From Streptomyces sp. NBC_01591 (GTDB lineage Bacteria; Actinomycetota; Actinomycetes; Streptomycetales; Streptomycetaceae): a DNA stretch of 64,000 bases. The notes beneath the pieces were generated by a model. The model searched no databases. It worked only from the letters and a program-made list of their open reading frames with translations, and had not been told where the DNA came from. The DNA is taken from contig NZ_CP109328.1 of assembly GCF_035918155.1 (NCBI RefSeq), positions 186,001 to 250,000 of the forward strand, written 5' to 3'. Position numbers and translations under genes: made by a program. This document shows positions 33,345 to 42,390 of this stretch, one piece after another; positions within the stretch are counted from its first letter, which is position 1, and each line of letters begins with the position of its first letter.

Positions 33345-33914
33345 CTAGGCGGCGAAGCCGATGTTGGTGACGTACTCGTACTGGCCCCACTGGGATCCCA
33401 GGTCGACGATGACGTCTTCCCAGGAGTCGTCCAGGCCCTGCTGGTCACCGGCCGCCCAGGCTTCGACGATGCGGTCCCAGCGGCGGACGTTCATCGCGCG
33501 GTACTCCACCATCCGCTGGAGCGGGCGCGGCACCTGTGACTGGTTCAGCGGGTGGATCTCCACCCGCGTCCCGCCGTTGGCGTTCAGGCGGCGGAGGAGG
33601 TGTCGGGCGACGTTCTGGCGGCGAACCTGGCGGTAGGCGGCGTCGATGCGTTCCAGGTTGGCGTTCGACGGCCGGCGCTTCTCCTCCAGCCACGCCTTCA
33701 GCGTCCGGTCGGTCACCGTGAGCCCGGCGTCCCTGGCCGCCTGGCGGCTGTGGTCGGTCCGGGTCAGGTAGTGCAGGCGCGCCATCAGGCCGCGCTTCAC
33801 GGTCACCGGGGTGACGATGCCGTCGGCCAGCTCGTCGAGCTTGCGTGCGACAGCGTCACTGCCCTTGATGCCCCGGGCGCCGAACTTCCCGAAGTCGATG
33901 GTCCTCTCCGGCAT
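33345..33914 (-). CDS. HTH protein of unknown role, Tpg-sized
   Basis: 189 residues. An HTH-like segment (RQAARDAGLTVTDRTLKAWL followed by EEKRRPSNANLERIDAAYRQ) lies in the middle. After it come VRRQNVARHLLRRLNANGG, RVEIHPLNQSQVPRPLQRM, YRAMNVRRWDRIVEAWAAGD and SQWGQYEYVTNIGFAA. Length and order (helix-turn-helix, basic stretch, beta-rich segment, helical tail) are reminiscent of Streptomyces telomere terminal proteins, but no diagnostic residues match, so this is only a suggestion. It may instead be a plasmid- or ICE-type regulator. Terminated by the hairpin at 33280. Confidence 0.5.
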   Translation of the reverse strand: MPERTIDFGKFGARGIKGSDAVARKLDELADGIVTPVTVKRGLMARLHYLTRTDHSRQAARDAGLTVTDRTLKAWLEEKRRPSNANLERIDAAYRQVRRQNVARHLLRRLNANGGTRVEIHPLNQSQVPRPLQRMVEYRAMNVRRWDRIVEAWAAGDQQGLDDSWEDVIVDLGSQWGQYEYVTNIGFAA

Positions 33915-34210
33915 CTACTCCTCCTCGTCGTGCGAACTGGTTACTCGTCAGCGGATCCCCTGTACGCCTCTCTGAGCGGCGAACACGGGCCACCCCGGAC
34001 CAGGGGCCCGGAGTGGTTGATCGTCAGCGAGAGGCATCCCCAAGCCGCTTGAGGGGTGTTGGGGGCCTGTAGGTTCTCACTTTCGGTGTCAGGCGCCGAC
34101 GCTGTGACCTGGACGTTCCCCTTCAGTCTCACGACGTGTCGGCAGGCGGCTGTCTCAGATCGGTGTCATTTCCTCAGACTGTCCAGCAGGCTGCAACGCT
34201 GCCCGGGGCT
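33915..34210. other. non-coding interval with small inverted repeat
   Basis: No gene supported. CCCCAAG...CTTGAGGGG near 34036-34054 is a short imperfect hairpin. Confidence 0.4.
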
Positions 34211-34606
34211 TCACGAACCTGCATCGGTAGCCATCCGTTCCACCCACTCACGCACGGACACTGCTCGCTCGATGCGGCTGACGATGTCCTTCTTGGACGC
34301 CGTGTCCAAGGTCTCCGGGATCTTGTCGAAGGTGTCGGGAAGGACGTCGAGCAGACCCAAGATCTGTTCGCCGGTGCTGACGGTCAACAGTTGCTGGCAC
34401 CTCCACTGCAGCGGCATCTCGGGGCGATGCGTGAGCCGCTGCACGAGCGTCGGGAACAGGTAGTGCGTCCCCTCCGCGGCGAGGTGCTCTCGGAGCCAGT
34501 CGACCGGGAGACGCTGGCTGAAGCTGTGCATGGCGGCCTCCTGGGCCAGGTCCAGGAGGCCAGCAGTATCGACGGCTCGGACGGTGCGGGGAAGGGTCGG
34601 GGTCAT
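34211..34606 (-). CDS. hypothetical protein (131 aa)
   Basis: Protein-like composition, mainly helical: AGLLDLAQEAAMHSFSQRLP, VDWLREHLAAEGTHYLFPTL, LQWRCQQLLTVSTGEQILGL, DTASKKDIVSRIERAVSV. No motif or membrane segment is seen. It starts MTPTLPRTVRAVD at 34606 and lies among small genes of similar kind in what looks like plasmid- or element-borne DNA. The family is not recognised. Confidence 0.5.
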   Translation of the reverse strand: MTPTLPRTVRAVDTAGLLDLAQEAAMHSFSQRLPVDWLREHLAAEGTHYLFPTLVQRLTHRPEMPLQWRCQQLLTVSTGEQILGLLDVLPDTFDKIPETLDTASKKDIVSRIERAVSVREWVERMATDAGS

Positions 34607-34645
34607 GTCGCGATGATGCCAAGGACCCTGTGCGGCGCCGAGAGG

Positions 34646-34877
34646 TCAGCTGGGCTGAGATGCGATCTGCTGACGGGCACGACCCCAGACTTCCTCGAAC
34701 TCCTCAGGTGAGTTGTTCGGGGTCGTGGCCTTCCCACTCGGCAAGGGAGGCAGCAGCGATCGGGGTCAGCTCAGGCCCTTCGAGTTCGACCTGCCGGATC
34801 ACCCAGCCTTCGGCGTTGACCTCGAAGTAGAACCAGGTGTCTTCCTCGTCCCAGTAACAGCGCATCCACGTCTTCAC
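34646..34877 (-). pseudogene. small conserved protein with a one-base frameshift
   Basis: From GTG 34877: VKTWMRCYWDEEDTWFYFEV, then NAEGWVIRQVELEGPELTPI and AAASLAEWEGHDP. In-frame reading stops at 34704. Removing one C from the CCCC run gives NNSPEEFEEVWGRARQQIAS to a stop at 34646, which looks like the original end. Streptomyces genomes carry many proteins beginning like this, all of unknown function. Real lesion or sequencing error. Confidence 0.5.
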
Positions 34878-34918
34878 GAGCCCATGATGGCGGCGGTCTG
34901 CGCCCCAGCCGCTGCGGT

Positions 34919-35341
34919 GTGATTCCTGTGGTTGGTCATCTGGACTACTGGGATGCTCTTGCTGTGACCACCACGACGAGCAAACTGCAGACCGACGCCG
35001 GATGGGACGGCCCCTACTACCGTGTCCTCGCCGAAGGGTTCGAGGCGCTGTTCCTCCCGAGCCCTGACGAGGTGCTCGATGAGGTCTGCAATGTGGATGT
35101 CGAGGTTCACCTCCCCGATGGCTCTCGCTGGAGTGCGACGATCTTCACCCTCGCCGAGGTGGACCGGCTGATGAGGAAGTGGGAGGGGGTCGGAGAAGCG
35201 GCAGGGGGCCGGTGCTTCTGGTGCTCGGACGGGCTGATCGTTCGAGACCCTGGCATCCAAGGCATCGTGGGCGTGATCGCCAAGCTGCTTGCGTCGGGAG
35301 AGTTCGACGGAGCCTTTCATCGCCTTTCCGACCCGGAGTGA
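34919..35341 (+). CDS. hypothetical protein
   Basis: Up to 140 residues. A GTG at 34964 (VTTTTSKLQTDAGW) is a likely alternative start. It has a beta-rich opening (GPYYRVLAEGFEALFLPSPD, CNVDVEVHLPDGSRWSATIF), a helix (TLAEVDRLMRKWEGVGEAAG) and a CFWCSDGLIVRD turn with two close Cys. The alternating strand pattern suggests a compact single-domain protein. Function unknown. Confidence 0.55.
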   Translation: MIPVVGHLDYWDALAVTTTTSKLQTDAGWDGPYYRVLAEGFEALFLPSPDEVLDEVCNVDVEVHLPDGSRWSATIFTLAEVDRLMRKWEGVGEAAGGRCFWCSDGLIVRDPGIQGIVGVIAKLLASGEFDGAFHRLSDPE

Positions 35342-35351
35342 ACTTCGAATT

Positions 35352-36326
35352 TCATGACCCTGCACCATCTTGAGACGTTCGAATCGCTCTGAGCACCCTC
35401 CTCCCCAAGGGGGTCAGTGTCATGGGCCGGCCGCGTTCGGCTCTGACCAGCAGCGGTCCGCCGAGCTCTCGTTCGATCCGGTTGATCTGCGCGACGAGGG
35501 TGAACGTGTTGAGACCGAGGCCGCTCGCCGCCGCGCCGAGGCTGGGAAAGGCGGATGCAGCCGCGAATCGGCTCAAGCGTTCACTGGCACCCTGACCGCT
35601 CAGTGCTGGCCGGAGGACGCGCGGCGCTCGATGGGCCTGGTCGGCAGCGCGAAGTGCCTGGCTGTGGCTGGCTCCTCCGCGTGATCGCAGCGGGACGTTG
35701 TGGCTCTTGGCCCAGCGCGCCATGTTCGCGGTGCTCATGCCGGTTTCACGGGCGAGGTCCGGCAGGGTTCGGCGGCGGTGGACGTACTGCTCGATGAGCC
35801 AGTCCCGTTCGATGGTGCCGCGGCGCTTGCAGTCCTGTGGGCCCTCGCGGAGCGGGATGCCGTACTCCTTGGCGAGGCCGGTCAGCACTCTGCGGGAGAA
35901 GCCGGTGAGGGTGGCGATCTGCTGGAGGGACCGGTGTTCGTCGAGGTAGAGCCGGATGAAGCTCTCTGCCGGGATGGCTTGCCGGGCTTGCTGCCGGATG
36001 CGGCCGGTGGCTCTGGCGGTGTTCTTCGTCAGCGGAGGTGCGGGGACTGGGTGCTCGTCAAGGACATGACGGATGGCCTCGACGGTCGTGCCCAGGACCT
36101 GGGCGGCGTGCTGAACGGGGTGCTGGCGTTCTCGGACGAGCTGGTGCAGGCGGGGTAGGTCGACGTGCGCCGGGTCGGCGCCGGGAAAGGAGAGCCCTGC
36201 CAGCAAGGTGGTGGGAGGCTGCCAGGTCAAGGGTTCGTCGTGGATGTGGTGTGAGGCCAGGAAGTTGAGGGCTTCCTGCTGGAGGGCGTGCGCGAGTTCG
36301 GGGGTCTGAAGCGCCGTGAACCGCAA
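35352..36326 (-). pseudogene. TniQ-type DNA-binding protein, 5'-truncated
   Basis: Encodes several HTH-like segments: HPVQHAAQVLGTTVEAIRHV, RSLQQIATLTGFSRRVLTGL, RTLPDLARETGMSTANMARW. It finishes with a LysR-type HTH (LGLNTFTLVAQINRIEREL, PLLVRAERGRPMTLTPLGRR). This resembles the long C-terminal region of TniQ-like proteins that accompany TniA/TniB transposition genes in Streptomyces. The zinc-containing N-terminal TniQ domain is missing, and the frame starts at TTG 36326 near the ISL3 element. It is probably a stub left by that insertion. Family naming is moderately certain. Confidence 0.5.
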
Positions 36327-36487
36327 GGACGTCGCCCCCGACTGTTTTCGCCGGGCAGTTTTGGGGTCTGGCCCAAGTTGTGTGGTCCGACTACTCGTTG
36401 TAGTTGTTGATCTTTGCGGCGAGGGTTCGGAAGTCGCCTGGGTTTCGCTCCTCGTCGTGTGGCTGATGTGCTCGACATTCGATCGCT

Positions 36488-37200
36488 GTGAACGAAGATC
36501 CGTCTCCGGTACAAGAGCTGTTGTTCCCGTCGAACACGAAGGCCGTGATCACGTCCGTCAGGATGGATGGGGAAGCGATACGCATCGAGGCACGGTGCAC
36601 CGCAAGTGGCGCTTGTTGCCCGGCCTGCGGGGACTGGTCGGCTCAGATCCACGGCTCCTACCTGCGCTTCCCGGCGGATCTGGCCTGTGCCGGACGGCCT
36701 TGTGTACTGGCACTGCGGGTCCGCCGGTTCGTCTGCACGACGCCGAGCTGTCCGCGGCGCACGTTTGTCGAGCAGGTTCCGGGGTTGACCAGGCGCCACG
36801 GCCGGACCACCGAGCGTCTGCGGGTGACGATGAGCAAGGTCGGCCTGGCGCTGGCAGGGCGGGCTGGCGCCCGCCTCGCTGGACACCTGGGCATCGTGAC
36901 CAGCCGCAATACGTTGCTGCGGCGGGTGATGGACCTACCCGACCCGGCCGCGACGGAGCCTCGCGCCGTCGGCGTGGACGACTTCGCACTCCGACGTGGC
37001 CACGTCTACGGAACGGTCGTGATCGACGCCGAAACCCATCAGGTCCTTGATCTGCTGCCCGAGCGCGACGCCGCGACTCTCGCCCAGTGGCTCGCGGCCC
37101 GACCGGCAATCGAGGTCATCTGCCGCGACCGCGCCGGGGCCTACGCCGAGGCCGCCGACACTGCCGCACCCCAGGCACTCCAGGTCGCCGACCGGTTCCA
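36488..37200 (+). CDS. ISL3-family transposase, exon 1 (upstream of the group II intron)
   Basis: N-terminal half of an ISL3 transposase. It has a zinc-finger-like [12 protein letters not shown] and [17 protein letters not shown] segment [19 protein letters not shown], and the first catalytic region [19 protein letters not shown] with [16 protein letters not shown]. The last codon is split: CA at 37199-37200 plus T at 39627 gives His in VADRFHLWQNL, so exact removal of 37201-39626 restores the reading frame. It starts at GTG 36488 ([15 protein letters not shown]). Without splicing, translation ends soon after the intron start. Confidence 0.88.
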
Positions 37201-37736
37201 GTGCGCCATGAGGCGCCTTGTTGTATTCCCGACCCAGTCGGGAGGAATTTGGAGGGAGATTCTTTGGCCTGATGGCTAACCCAATCCGGAAACGGTGATG
37301 GGGAAAATAGCATGCCAGGAAATCGACGGCCGGGCTCAGGCAGTAGAGACGGGGCGTCGAGGGGCCCGCGTGACATGGTGAAAGCTGGATTGCCTGAATC
37401 CTAATCTCCAGAAGATCGAAGGTCAGATCCGTCGGAAAGCTGTCTGCCACCGACGCCGCACCCTGCGACGGCTTTATGGAATGGCCGATGCAACCTCCGG
37501 AGTGCGGAGCGATGCCCAATGAGGGCATTGAAGGAGATGAGTGGGGCACCTACATCACGCTAGGACGTACTACAAGGACGAACATGGGATCGCCTACGGG
37601 AAGAGATCTCCCTACGGCGACGGAGGCCCCGTAGTAGTCGCCGGAGTCACGACCGGTCAAGGAGGACGGGAAAGCCGTCTACATCGGGCGAAGGGGGCCA
37701 GGTGATCGGACATCACAGAGTCGGGAGGTATGCGAA

Positions 37737-39521
37737 ATGCAGAGTGCCGAAACGGTGCTGGGTGTCCTCCGTGAACGCGGCAGGCGTGGCCTGCCGTGCA
37801 ATGAACTATATCGACAACTCTTCAACCCGCAGTTGTATCTGCTGGCCTACGGGCGTCTTTACTCCAACAAGGGAGCGATGACGCCCGGGGTCTCCGGGGA
37901 GACCGTGGACGGCATGTCGCTGGGCAAGATCGAGCACGTCATCGACGCGCTGCGCCACGAACGCTATCGGTGGAGCCCAGCCCGCGGGGTCTACATCCCG
38001 AAGGGGCGGGGCAGTTCGAAGCTGCGACCGCTCGGCCTGCCTCCCTGGAGCGACAAACTTGTCGGCGAGGTGATCCGCTTGCTGCTTGAGGCGTATTACG
38101 AGCCGACATTCTCTGATTCCTCCCACGGTTTCCGTCCCCGCCGGGGCTGCCACACCGCGCTGCGCGATGTGGTCAATACCTGGACGGGGACAGTCTGGTT
38201 TATCGAGGGTGACATCGCTCAGTGCTTTGATCGGCTCGACCATGAGGTCATGCTACGAATCCTGGGTGAGAAGATCCGCGATAACCGATTCCTGCGGCTG
38301 ATGCGGAACATGCTCAAAGCCGGATACATGGAGGATTGGGTCTGGAATGCAACGCACAGCGGAAGCCCGCAAGGCGGAGTCGTTTCACCGATCCTTTCCA
38401 ATATCTACCTGCACAAGATGGACGAGTACGTCGAGAACGTTCTGATCCCTGAATACACCCGAGGACGAGTCAGGAAGCAGAGTCGCGATTTCCATAAGGT
38501 CTGGTACGCGATTCAGTGCGCTCGCAAGCGAGATGACCGTACTGCGGTGCGGGGACTTCGCAAGCAACTCCACAGCATGCCGAGCGGGGATCCTTACGAC
38601 CCCGGATACCGGCGGCTGAGGTACGTGCGCTACGCGGACGACACGCTACTCGGGTTTGCCGGACCAAAGGAAGAAGCAGAGGAAATCAGAGAGCGACTGG
38701 CACAATTCCTTCGTGAAGAACTCAAGTTGGATATGTCGCCGGAGAAAACGCTGATCACACACGCCCGTACCCAGGCGGCGAGGTTCCTCGGCTACGACAT
38801 CACCGTGCTGCACAACGACCGGAAGATCTCCGGCAGACGCCGATCTGTCAATGGGACCATCCGCTTGCGTGTCCCTCGTTCGGTGGTAGTTGCCAAGCAG
38901 ACCCAGTACATGAAGCGCGGCAAACCCGCGCGACGGCCCGAACTGCTGAACCAGGACGACCACATCATCCTCAGCACTTATGGGTCGGAGTACCGCGGCA
39001 TCGTCCAGTACTACCTGCTGGCCGGCGACGTCTTTCGACTTGCCCGGCTGCAATGGGTCATGGAGACCTCGATGCTGATGACGCTCGCCAACAAGCACCG
39101 CTCGTCGGTGTCGAAGATGGCCCGCAAGTACGCGGTCACCATCGAGACCCCGCACGGGCTGCGCAAGTGCTTCGAGGCCCGCGTTGAACGCACCGGCAGG
39201 AAGCCGCTGGTCGGACGGTTCGGCGGGATCCCGCTGAGACAGAACAAGAAGACGGTCATTACTGACCGTCAGCTGGCCCCGGTCAATACCAAACGCAAGG
39301 AGCTGGTCACTCGACTCCTCGCCGGGCGGTGCGAGTCATGCGGACGCGTCGACGAGGTGGAAGTCCACCACGTTGCCAAGCTCGCTGACCTCGGACGATC
39401 GGGAAACCGGCCACCGTGGGCAGATCTCATGGCCGCGCGGAAGCGCAAGACTCTTGTGGTCTGCGGTAGTTGTCACGCGGACATCCACGGCAGGAGTCCT
39501 GTCCCAGCACACACGGAGTAG
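37737..39521 (+). CDS. ltrA: group II intron-encoded reverse transcriptase/maturase with HNH endonuclease
   Basis: 594 residues. RT domain blocks are present: GRLYSNKGAMTPGVSGETVD, IPKGRGSSKLRPLGLPPWSD, SSHGFRPRRGCHTALRDVVN, WFIEGDIAQCFDRLDHEVM, GSPQGGVVSPILSNIYLHKM and the catalytic YADD at 299-302 (RYVRYADDTLLGF). Next come the thumb/maturase domain (FLGYDITVLHNDRKISGRRR, EYRGIVQYYLLAGDVFRLAR) and a C-terminal HNH nuclease (CESCGRVDEVEVHHVAKLAD, CGSCHADIHG). All segments for RNA splicing, target-strand cleavage and target-primed reverse transcription are intact. Confidence 0.93.
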   Translation: MQSAETVLGVLRERGRRGLPCNELYRQLFNPQLYLLAYGRLYSNKGAMTPGVSGETVDGMSLGKIEHVIDALRHERYRWSPARGVYIPKGRGSSKLRPLGLPPWSDKLVGEVIRLLLEAYYEPTFSDSSHGFRPRRGCHTALRDVVNTWTGTVWFIEGDIAQCFDRLDHEVMLRILGEKIRDNRFLRLMRNMLKAGYMEDWVWNATHSGSPQGGVVSPILSNIYLHKMDEYVENVLIPEYTRGRVRKQSRDFHKVWYAIQCARKRDDRTAVRGLRKQLHSMPSGDPYDPGYRRLRYVRYADDTLLGFAGPKEEAEEIRERLAQFLREELKLDMSPEKTLITHARTQAARFLGYDITVLHNDRKISGRRRSVNGTIRLRVPRSVVVAKQTQYMKRGKPARRPELLNQDDHIILSTYGSEYRGIVQYYLLAGDVFRLARLQWVMETSMLMTLANKHRSSVSKMARKYAVTIETPHGLRKCFEARVERTGRKPLVGRFGGIPLRQNKKTVITDRQLAPVNTKRKELVTRLLAGRCESCGRVDEVEVHHVAKLADLGRSGNRPPWADLMAARKRKTLVVCGSCHADIHGRSPVPAHTE

Positions 39522-39529
39522 TCACTGGA

Positions 39530-39564
39530 GAGCCGGGTGCGGTGACAAGCCGCATGCCCGGTTC
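39530..39564 (+). ncRNA. group II intron domain V (catalytic hairpin)
   Basis: GAGCCGGGTGCGGTGACAAG followed by CCGCATGCCCGGTTC: a 35-nt hairpin with the conserved lower helix, loop and bulge of bacterial group II introns, eight bases after the RT stop. Confidence 0.88.
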
Positions 39565-39626
39565 GGGCTGGGGGCCGTTGGAAAAGGACCTGCTCAGCAG
39601 GCACCTCGCCGACGGCCCACCAGTAC

Positions 39627-40515
39627 TCTGTGGCAGAACCTCGCCTCTGCCGTCGAGAAAACCGTGGCCGCACACCGCTCCCGCCTGCGTGACCTGCCGC
39701 TGCCGGACCTGGATCCGGAGCCGGTCTGGGAGACGCCGGCCGCGGCGGCCCCCGAGCGCAGCGACGACGAAACGGACCCATCACCGGGCAAGTTCGCAGA
39801 CCGGGCCCGTGTTCATCATGCCCTCGTCCACGAACTCCTCGCCCAAGGCATGAGTCTGCGCGGGATTGCGCAGCATCTGGGCTGGGGCCGTCACACGGTG
39901 CAGCGGTACGCACGCGCCGCTTGCTGGCAGGACATGGTCAAAGGCCGCAAACGGAAGCTCCCGAGCAAGCTCGATCCGTTCAAGCCCTACCTGGCCGAAC
40001 GCTGGGCCGAGACCGGCGGAAAAGTGACTGTCCTCGCCCTCTTCCGGGAGATCACCGCCCGAGGCTTCCGCGGCCACTACTCGATCGTCTGCGACTGGAT
40101 CCGGCGCGATCTGCCCCAGCGGGAAGGCTTCACACCGGCTCCGCCACCACCGTCGGTGCGACAGGTGACCGGCTGGCTCACCCGGCACCCGGCCACCCTG
40201 ACCGAAGACGAGAAACTGCACCGCAAGGCCGTCCTCGACCGCTGCCCGGAACTCGCCTCCGCCGCAGAACTGACCAGCTCGTTCGCGGAAATGCTCACCA
40301 CACTCGACGGACTGCGCCTTCCCGAGTGGATCACTGCGGCAGTGACATCGGGCCTGCCGGGCATCAGCACCTTCGCGGCCGGATTGGAAGGCGACTTCGA
40401 CGCGGTGACCGGCGGGCTGACCACCGACTGGAACTCCGGCCCGGTTGAAGGAGCAGTCAACCGGATCAAGATGCTCAAACGGCAGATGTTCGGCCGTGCT
40501 GGCTTGCCTTGTTGA
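39627..40515 (+). CDS. ISL3-family transposase, exon 2 (C-terminal half, late frameshift)
   Basis: Continues the transposase: LWQNLASAVEKTVAAHRSRL, HTH MSLRGIAQHLGWGRHTVQRY, WAETGGKVTVLALFREITAR, and the catalytic C-terminus LTTDWNSGPVEGAVNRIKML KRQMFGRAG. With exon 1 the spliced product is about 533 residues. The frame then reads LPC-stop. A one-base deletion seems to have removed the usual end, because the next frame encodes LLRKRVLLS to a stop near 40538. The lost residues are few, but activity may be affected. Exact IS ends could not be identified. Confidence 0.85.
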
Positions 40516-40551
40516 GAAAGAGAGTCCTGCTGTCGTGACTCATGCGGAACA

Positions 40552-41058
40552 TCAGCAAGCGGGCAGGTTGACCGGACGGTCCACGGCATACACCGTCACT
40601 GGGCTGCCCTGCAGACGGTCCTCTCGACGCGGCGCGAACCCCAGGCGCTCGGCCACCCTCACTGACGCCTCGTTGCCCGGCCGCATGAGAGCCGTGAAGT
40701 AGTCGTCGTCAAGCGTGGCGAACCCCCAGTTCAGACACGCTTGAGCGGCCTCGGTCGCATACCCGTACCCCCAGTGATCCGCTCGAAGGGTCCACCCCAG
40801 CTCCACCTCGTTGAACTGCTCCCAGTACTGCAGACCGCTTCGACCGATGAACTCCCCGCTCGACTTCACCTCGATCGCGCACAGGCCATGGCCTCGCTCA
40901 GCCCACTGCCGCTCGATCGCAGTGAGGCGTTCCAGCGCTTGTTGACGCGAGAAAGACCCGACGAAGCGGTTGACCTGCGGGTCGGCATGGAGCTCGACGA
41001 AGAAATCAACGTCAGACACATGCAGAGGTCGTAGAAGCAGTCGTTCAGTCTCGATCAT
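40552..41058 (-). CDS. GNAT acetyltransferase (RimJ/RimL-like)
   Basis: 168 residues from ATG 41058 (or 41070). It starts ETERLLLRPLHVSDVDFFVE, typical of ribosomal-protein and small-molecule N-acetyltransferases. The acetyl-CoA loop region is RADHWGYGYATEAAQACLNW, and NEASVRVAERLGFAPRRED is motif B. Streptomyces has many such proteins of unknown substrate. It ends at 40552, close to the ISL3 right flank, and is convergent with the transposase. Longer upstream extension to 41346 is rejected because it reads IS-end repeats. Confidence 0.85.
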   Translation of the reverse strand: MIETERLLLRPLHVSDVDFFVELHADPQVNRFVGSFSRQQALERLTAIERQWAERGHGLCAIEVKSSGEFIGRSGLQYWEQFNEVELGWTLRADHWGYGYATEAAQACLNWGFATLDDDYFTALMRPGNEASVRVAERLGFAPRREDRLQGSPVTVYAVDRPVNLPAC

Positions 41059-41070
41059 GCGTCCGAGCAT

Positions 41071-41700
41071 AAATCTCGCCGCCAACCGAGCCCCGGTAGT
41101 CACTGCAACGTCACCCAGCGTTGCACGCACCACAAGAAGTGGACCAGAGCCCAGTTTTGGCCCCACTAGAACGAGTTGCTTTGGCCCCACTTTTGACCCA
41201 TGTGGGTGATGGGTTCGGGAGGGTTCCAAGAGGAACGGATTGTGTTCTGGCCCCACTCTCGATCGGGTGACGTTTCGTGGGTGTCCTGGGACGGAGGCGG
41301 TCAGGTGCAGATGGGGGGCCGCGGCGGCCGGTAGCGTGTGCTCCACGGAGCCCGCCCGGCTGCTTCCCCTGACAGGAATGCGGACGGGCGGGCGCCTTGT
41401 TGGCGCCCGCCCGTGGGCAAGGGGCTCGCAGGATTGCCAGCGGAGGGCGCTGCCTGCCCGGCCTTGGGGACCAATCGCGCAGCGGATGGCGTTAAGCCCT
41501 ACCTCCGCAGGTCACGGGCTTCTGGCGGCGGTCCTCAGAACTGCCTCGCAAAACTTAACGGTTGTGAGAGAGGTTCCGCGAGAGCTGACCTGGGCGAACT
41601 GCCCGGGGGCCCACCTCCCAGTACGCCTCTCACATCTCCTCGTTTATGAGAACGGCCGCGCGCGACATCCGCGGCCCGAAGCTGCCCGGTGCGTCTGAGC
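41071..41700. other. gene-free interval with IS21-like end repeats and a hairpin
   Basis: TTGGCCCCACT or a close variant occurs near 41156, 41191 and 41249, resembling multiple terminal repeats of an IS21-type element whose genes are gone. A 12-bp perfect hairpin follows at 41385-41413. No coding sequence is supported in the rest. Confidence 0.5.
41385..41413. terminator. 12-bp perfect hairpin
   Basis: CGGGCGGGCGCC, loop TTGTT, GGCGCCCGCCCG. Likely a terminator downstream of the minus-strand methyltransferase gene or of unknown upstream transcription. Confidence 0.65.
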
Positions 41701-42327
41701 TCATGCCGCGGCGGCGGCGCGGCGCAGCGTGAACCAGAAAGTCGGGACCGGGTTCGTGCCGGGCGTCACGTCGGCCAGCTGCCACCCAGCGAACCTGGCG
41801 CTGAGTTCGTCCGCAGTGACGCCGGACCACGAGTCGTCAAACGCCCCGGGCCCGTACCCGAACATCAGCAATCGTGCACCGGGGGCGGCACGCTTGGTGA
41901 GGCCGGCGGCGTAGGCGTCGCGGCGATGCGGTGGAATCCCGCAGTAGCAGCTCAGGTCGAAGAACAGGTCGTACGGGCCGGGCACACCCACCTCGTCGAG
42001 TCGGGTGGCGTCCCCGCACAGCACCGTGACGTCCGCTCCGGCCGCGTCGGCCTTCTCCCTCGCACGCCGGACCGCGCGATCGACCAGGTCGACGGCCGTC
42101 ACCCGCCAGCCGTGCCGGGCCAGGTACACCGCGTTGGTCCCGGTGCCGCAGCCGAGTTCGAGCACCCGGCCCGCCATCAGCGCGCCGGGCCCCTCTATCA
42201 GGGCCACCAGCTCGGGCGGCGTGATGCCGCTGTCCCACGGCGGCTTGCCGTCCCGGTAGAAGTCCTCCAACACGCGGCGCACAGACGCCTCTTGGTCGAG
42301 CTCTGCAGCTGTCCGAGTTTCACGCAT
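41701..42327 (-). CDS. class I SAM-dependent methyltransferase
   Basis: 208 residues from ATG 42327. Motif I is VLELGCGTGTNAVYLARHG, followed by VTAVDLVDRAVRRAREKADA (acidic end of strand 2) and VLCGDATRL. The motif IV region is YDLFFDLSCYCGIPPHRRD. It resembles thiopurine/tellurite-resistance-type small-molecule methyltransferases in length and order, but the substrate is unknown. Divergent from a TetR gene with a palindromic operator between them, so probably repressed by it and induced by the methylated compound or a related toxin. Confidence 0.85.
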   Translation of the reverse strand: MRETRTAAELDQEASVRRVLEDFYRDGKPPWDSGITPPELVALIEGPGALMAGRVLELGCGTGTNAVYLARHGWRVTAVDLVDRAVRRAREKADAAGADVTVLCGDATRLDEVGVPGPYDLFFDLSCYCGIPPHRRDAYAAGLTKRAAPGARLLMFGYGPGAFDDSWSGVTADELSARFAGWQLADVTPGTNPVPTFWFTLRRAAAAA

Positions 42328-42344
42328 CGCTACCCCTCCAAGAA

Positions 42345-42363
42345 ATTAGAGTTCATCTCTAAT
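42345..42363. promoter_or_regulatory. palindromic operator between methyltransferase and TetR genes
   Basis: ATTAGAG TTCAT CTCTAAT, perfect 7-bp arms, followed by CTCTAGAGA at 42372-42380. A TetR-type operator covering both divergent promoters is the simplest reading. Confidence 0.75.
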
Positions 42364-42390
42364 GTCTGGCTCTAGAGATAGACTCCCGGC

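Larger units (their letters stand above)
37201..39626 (+). mobile_element. group II intron (2426 bp) inserted in the ISL3 transposase gene
   Basis: The 5' end is GTGCG and the 3' end is AGTAC. Both boundaries are fixed by the reading frame of the host transposase. A typical domain V lies at 39530-39564 and a domain VI stem (GGGCCG with CGGCCC) carries a candidate bulged branch A seven to eight bases from the end. TGGAAT at 37477-37482 could be EBS1, pairing with GTTCCA just upstream of the intron. It encodes an intact RT/maturase with an HNH domain. Same strand as the transposase, so it can splice. Confidence 0.92.

Noticed and set aside
41240..41698. 152-residue plus-strand frame
   Set aside because: Runs through IS-end repeats and a terminator hairpin; no motif or start site.
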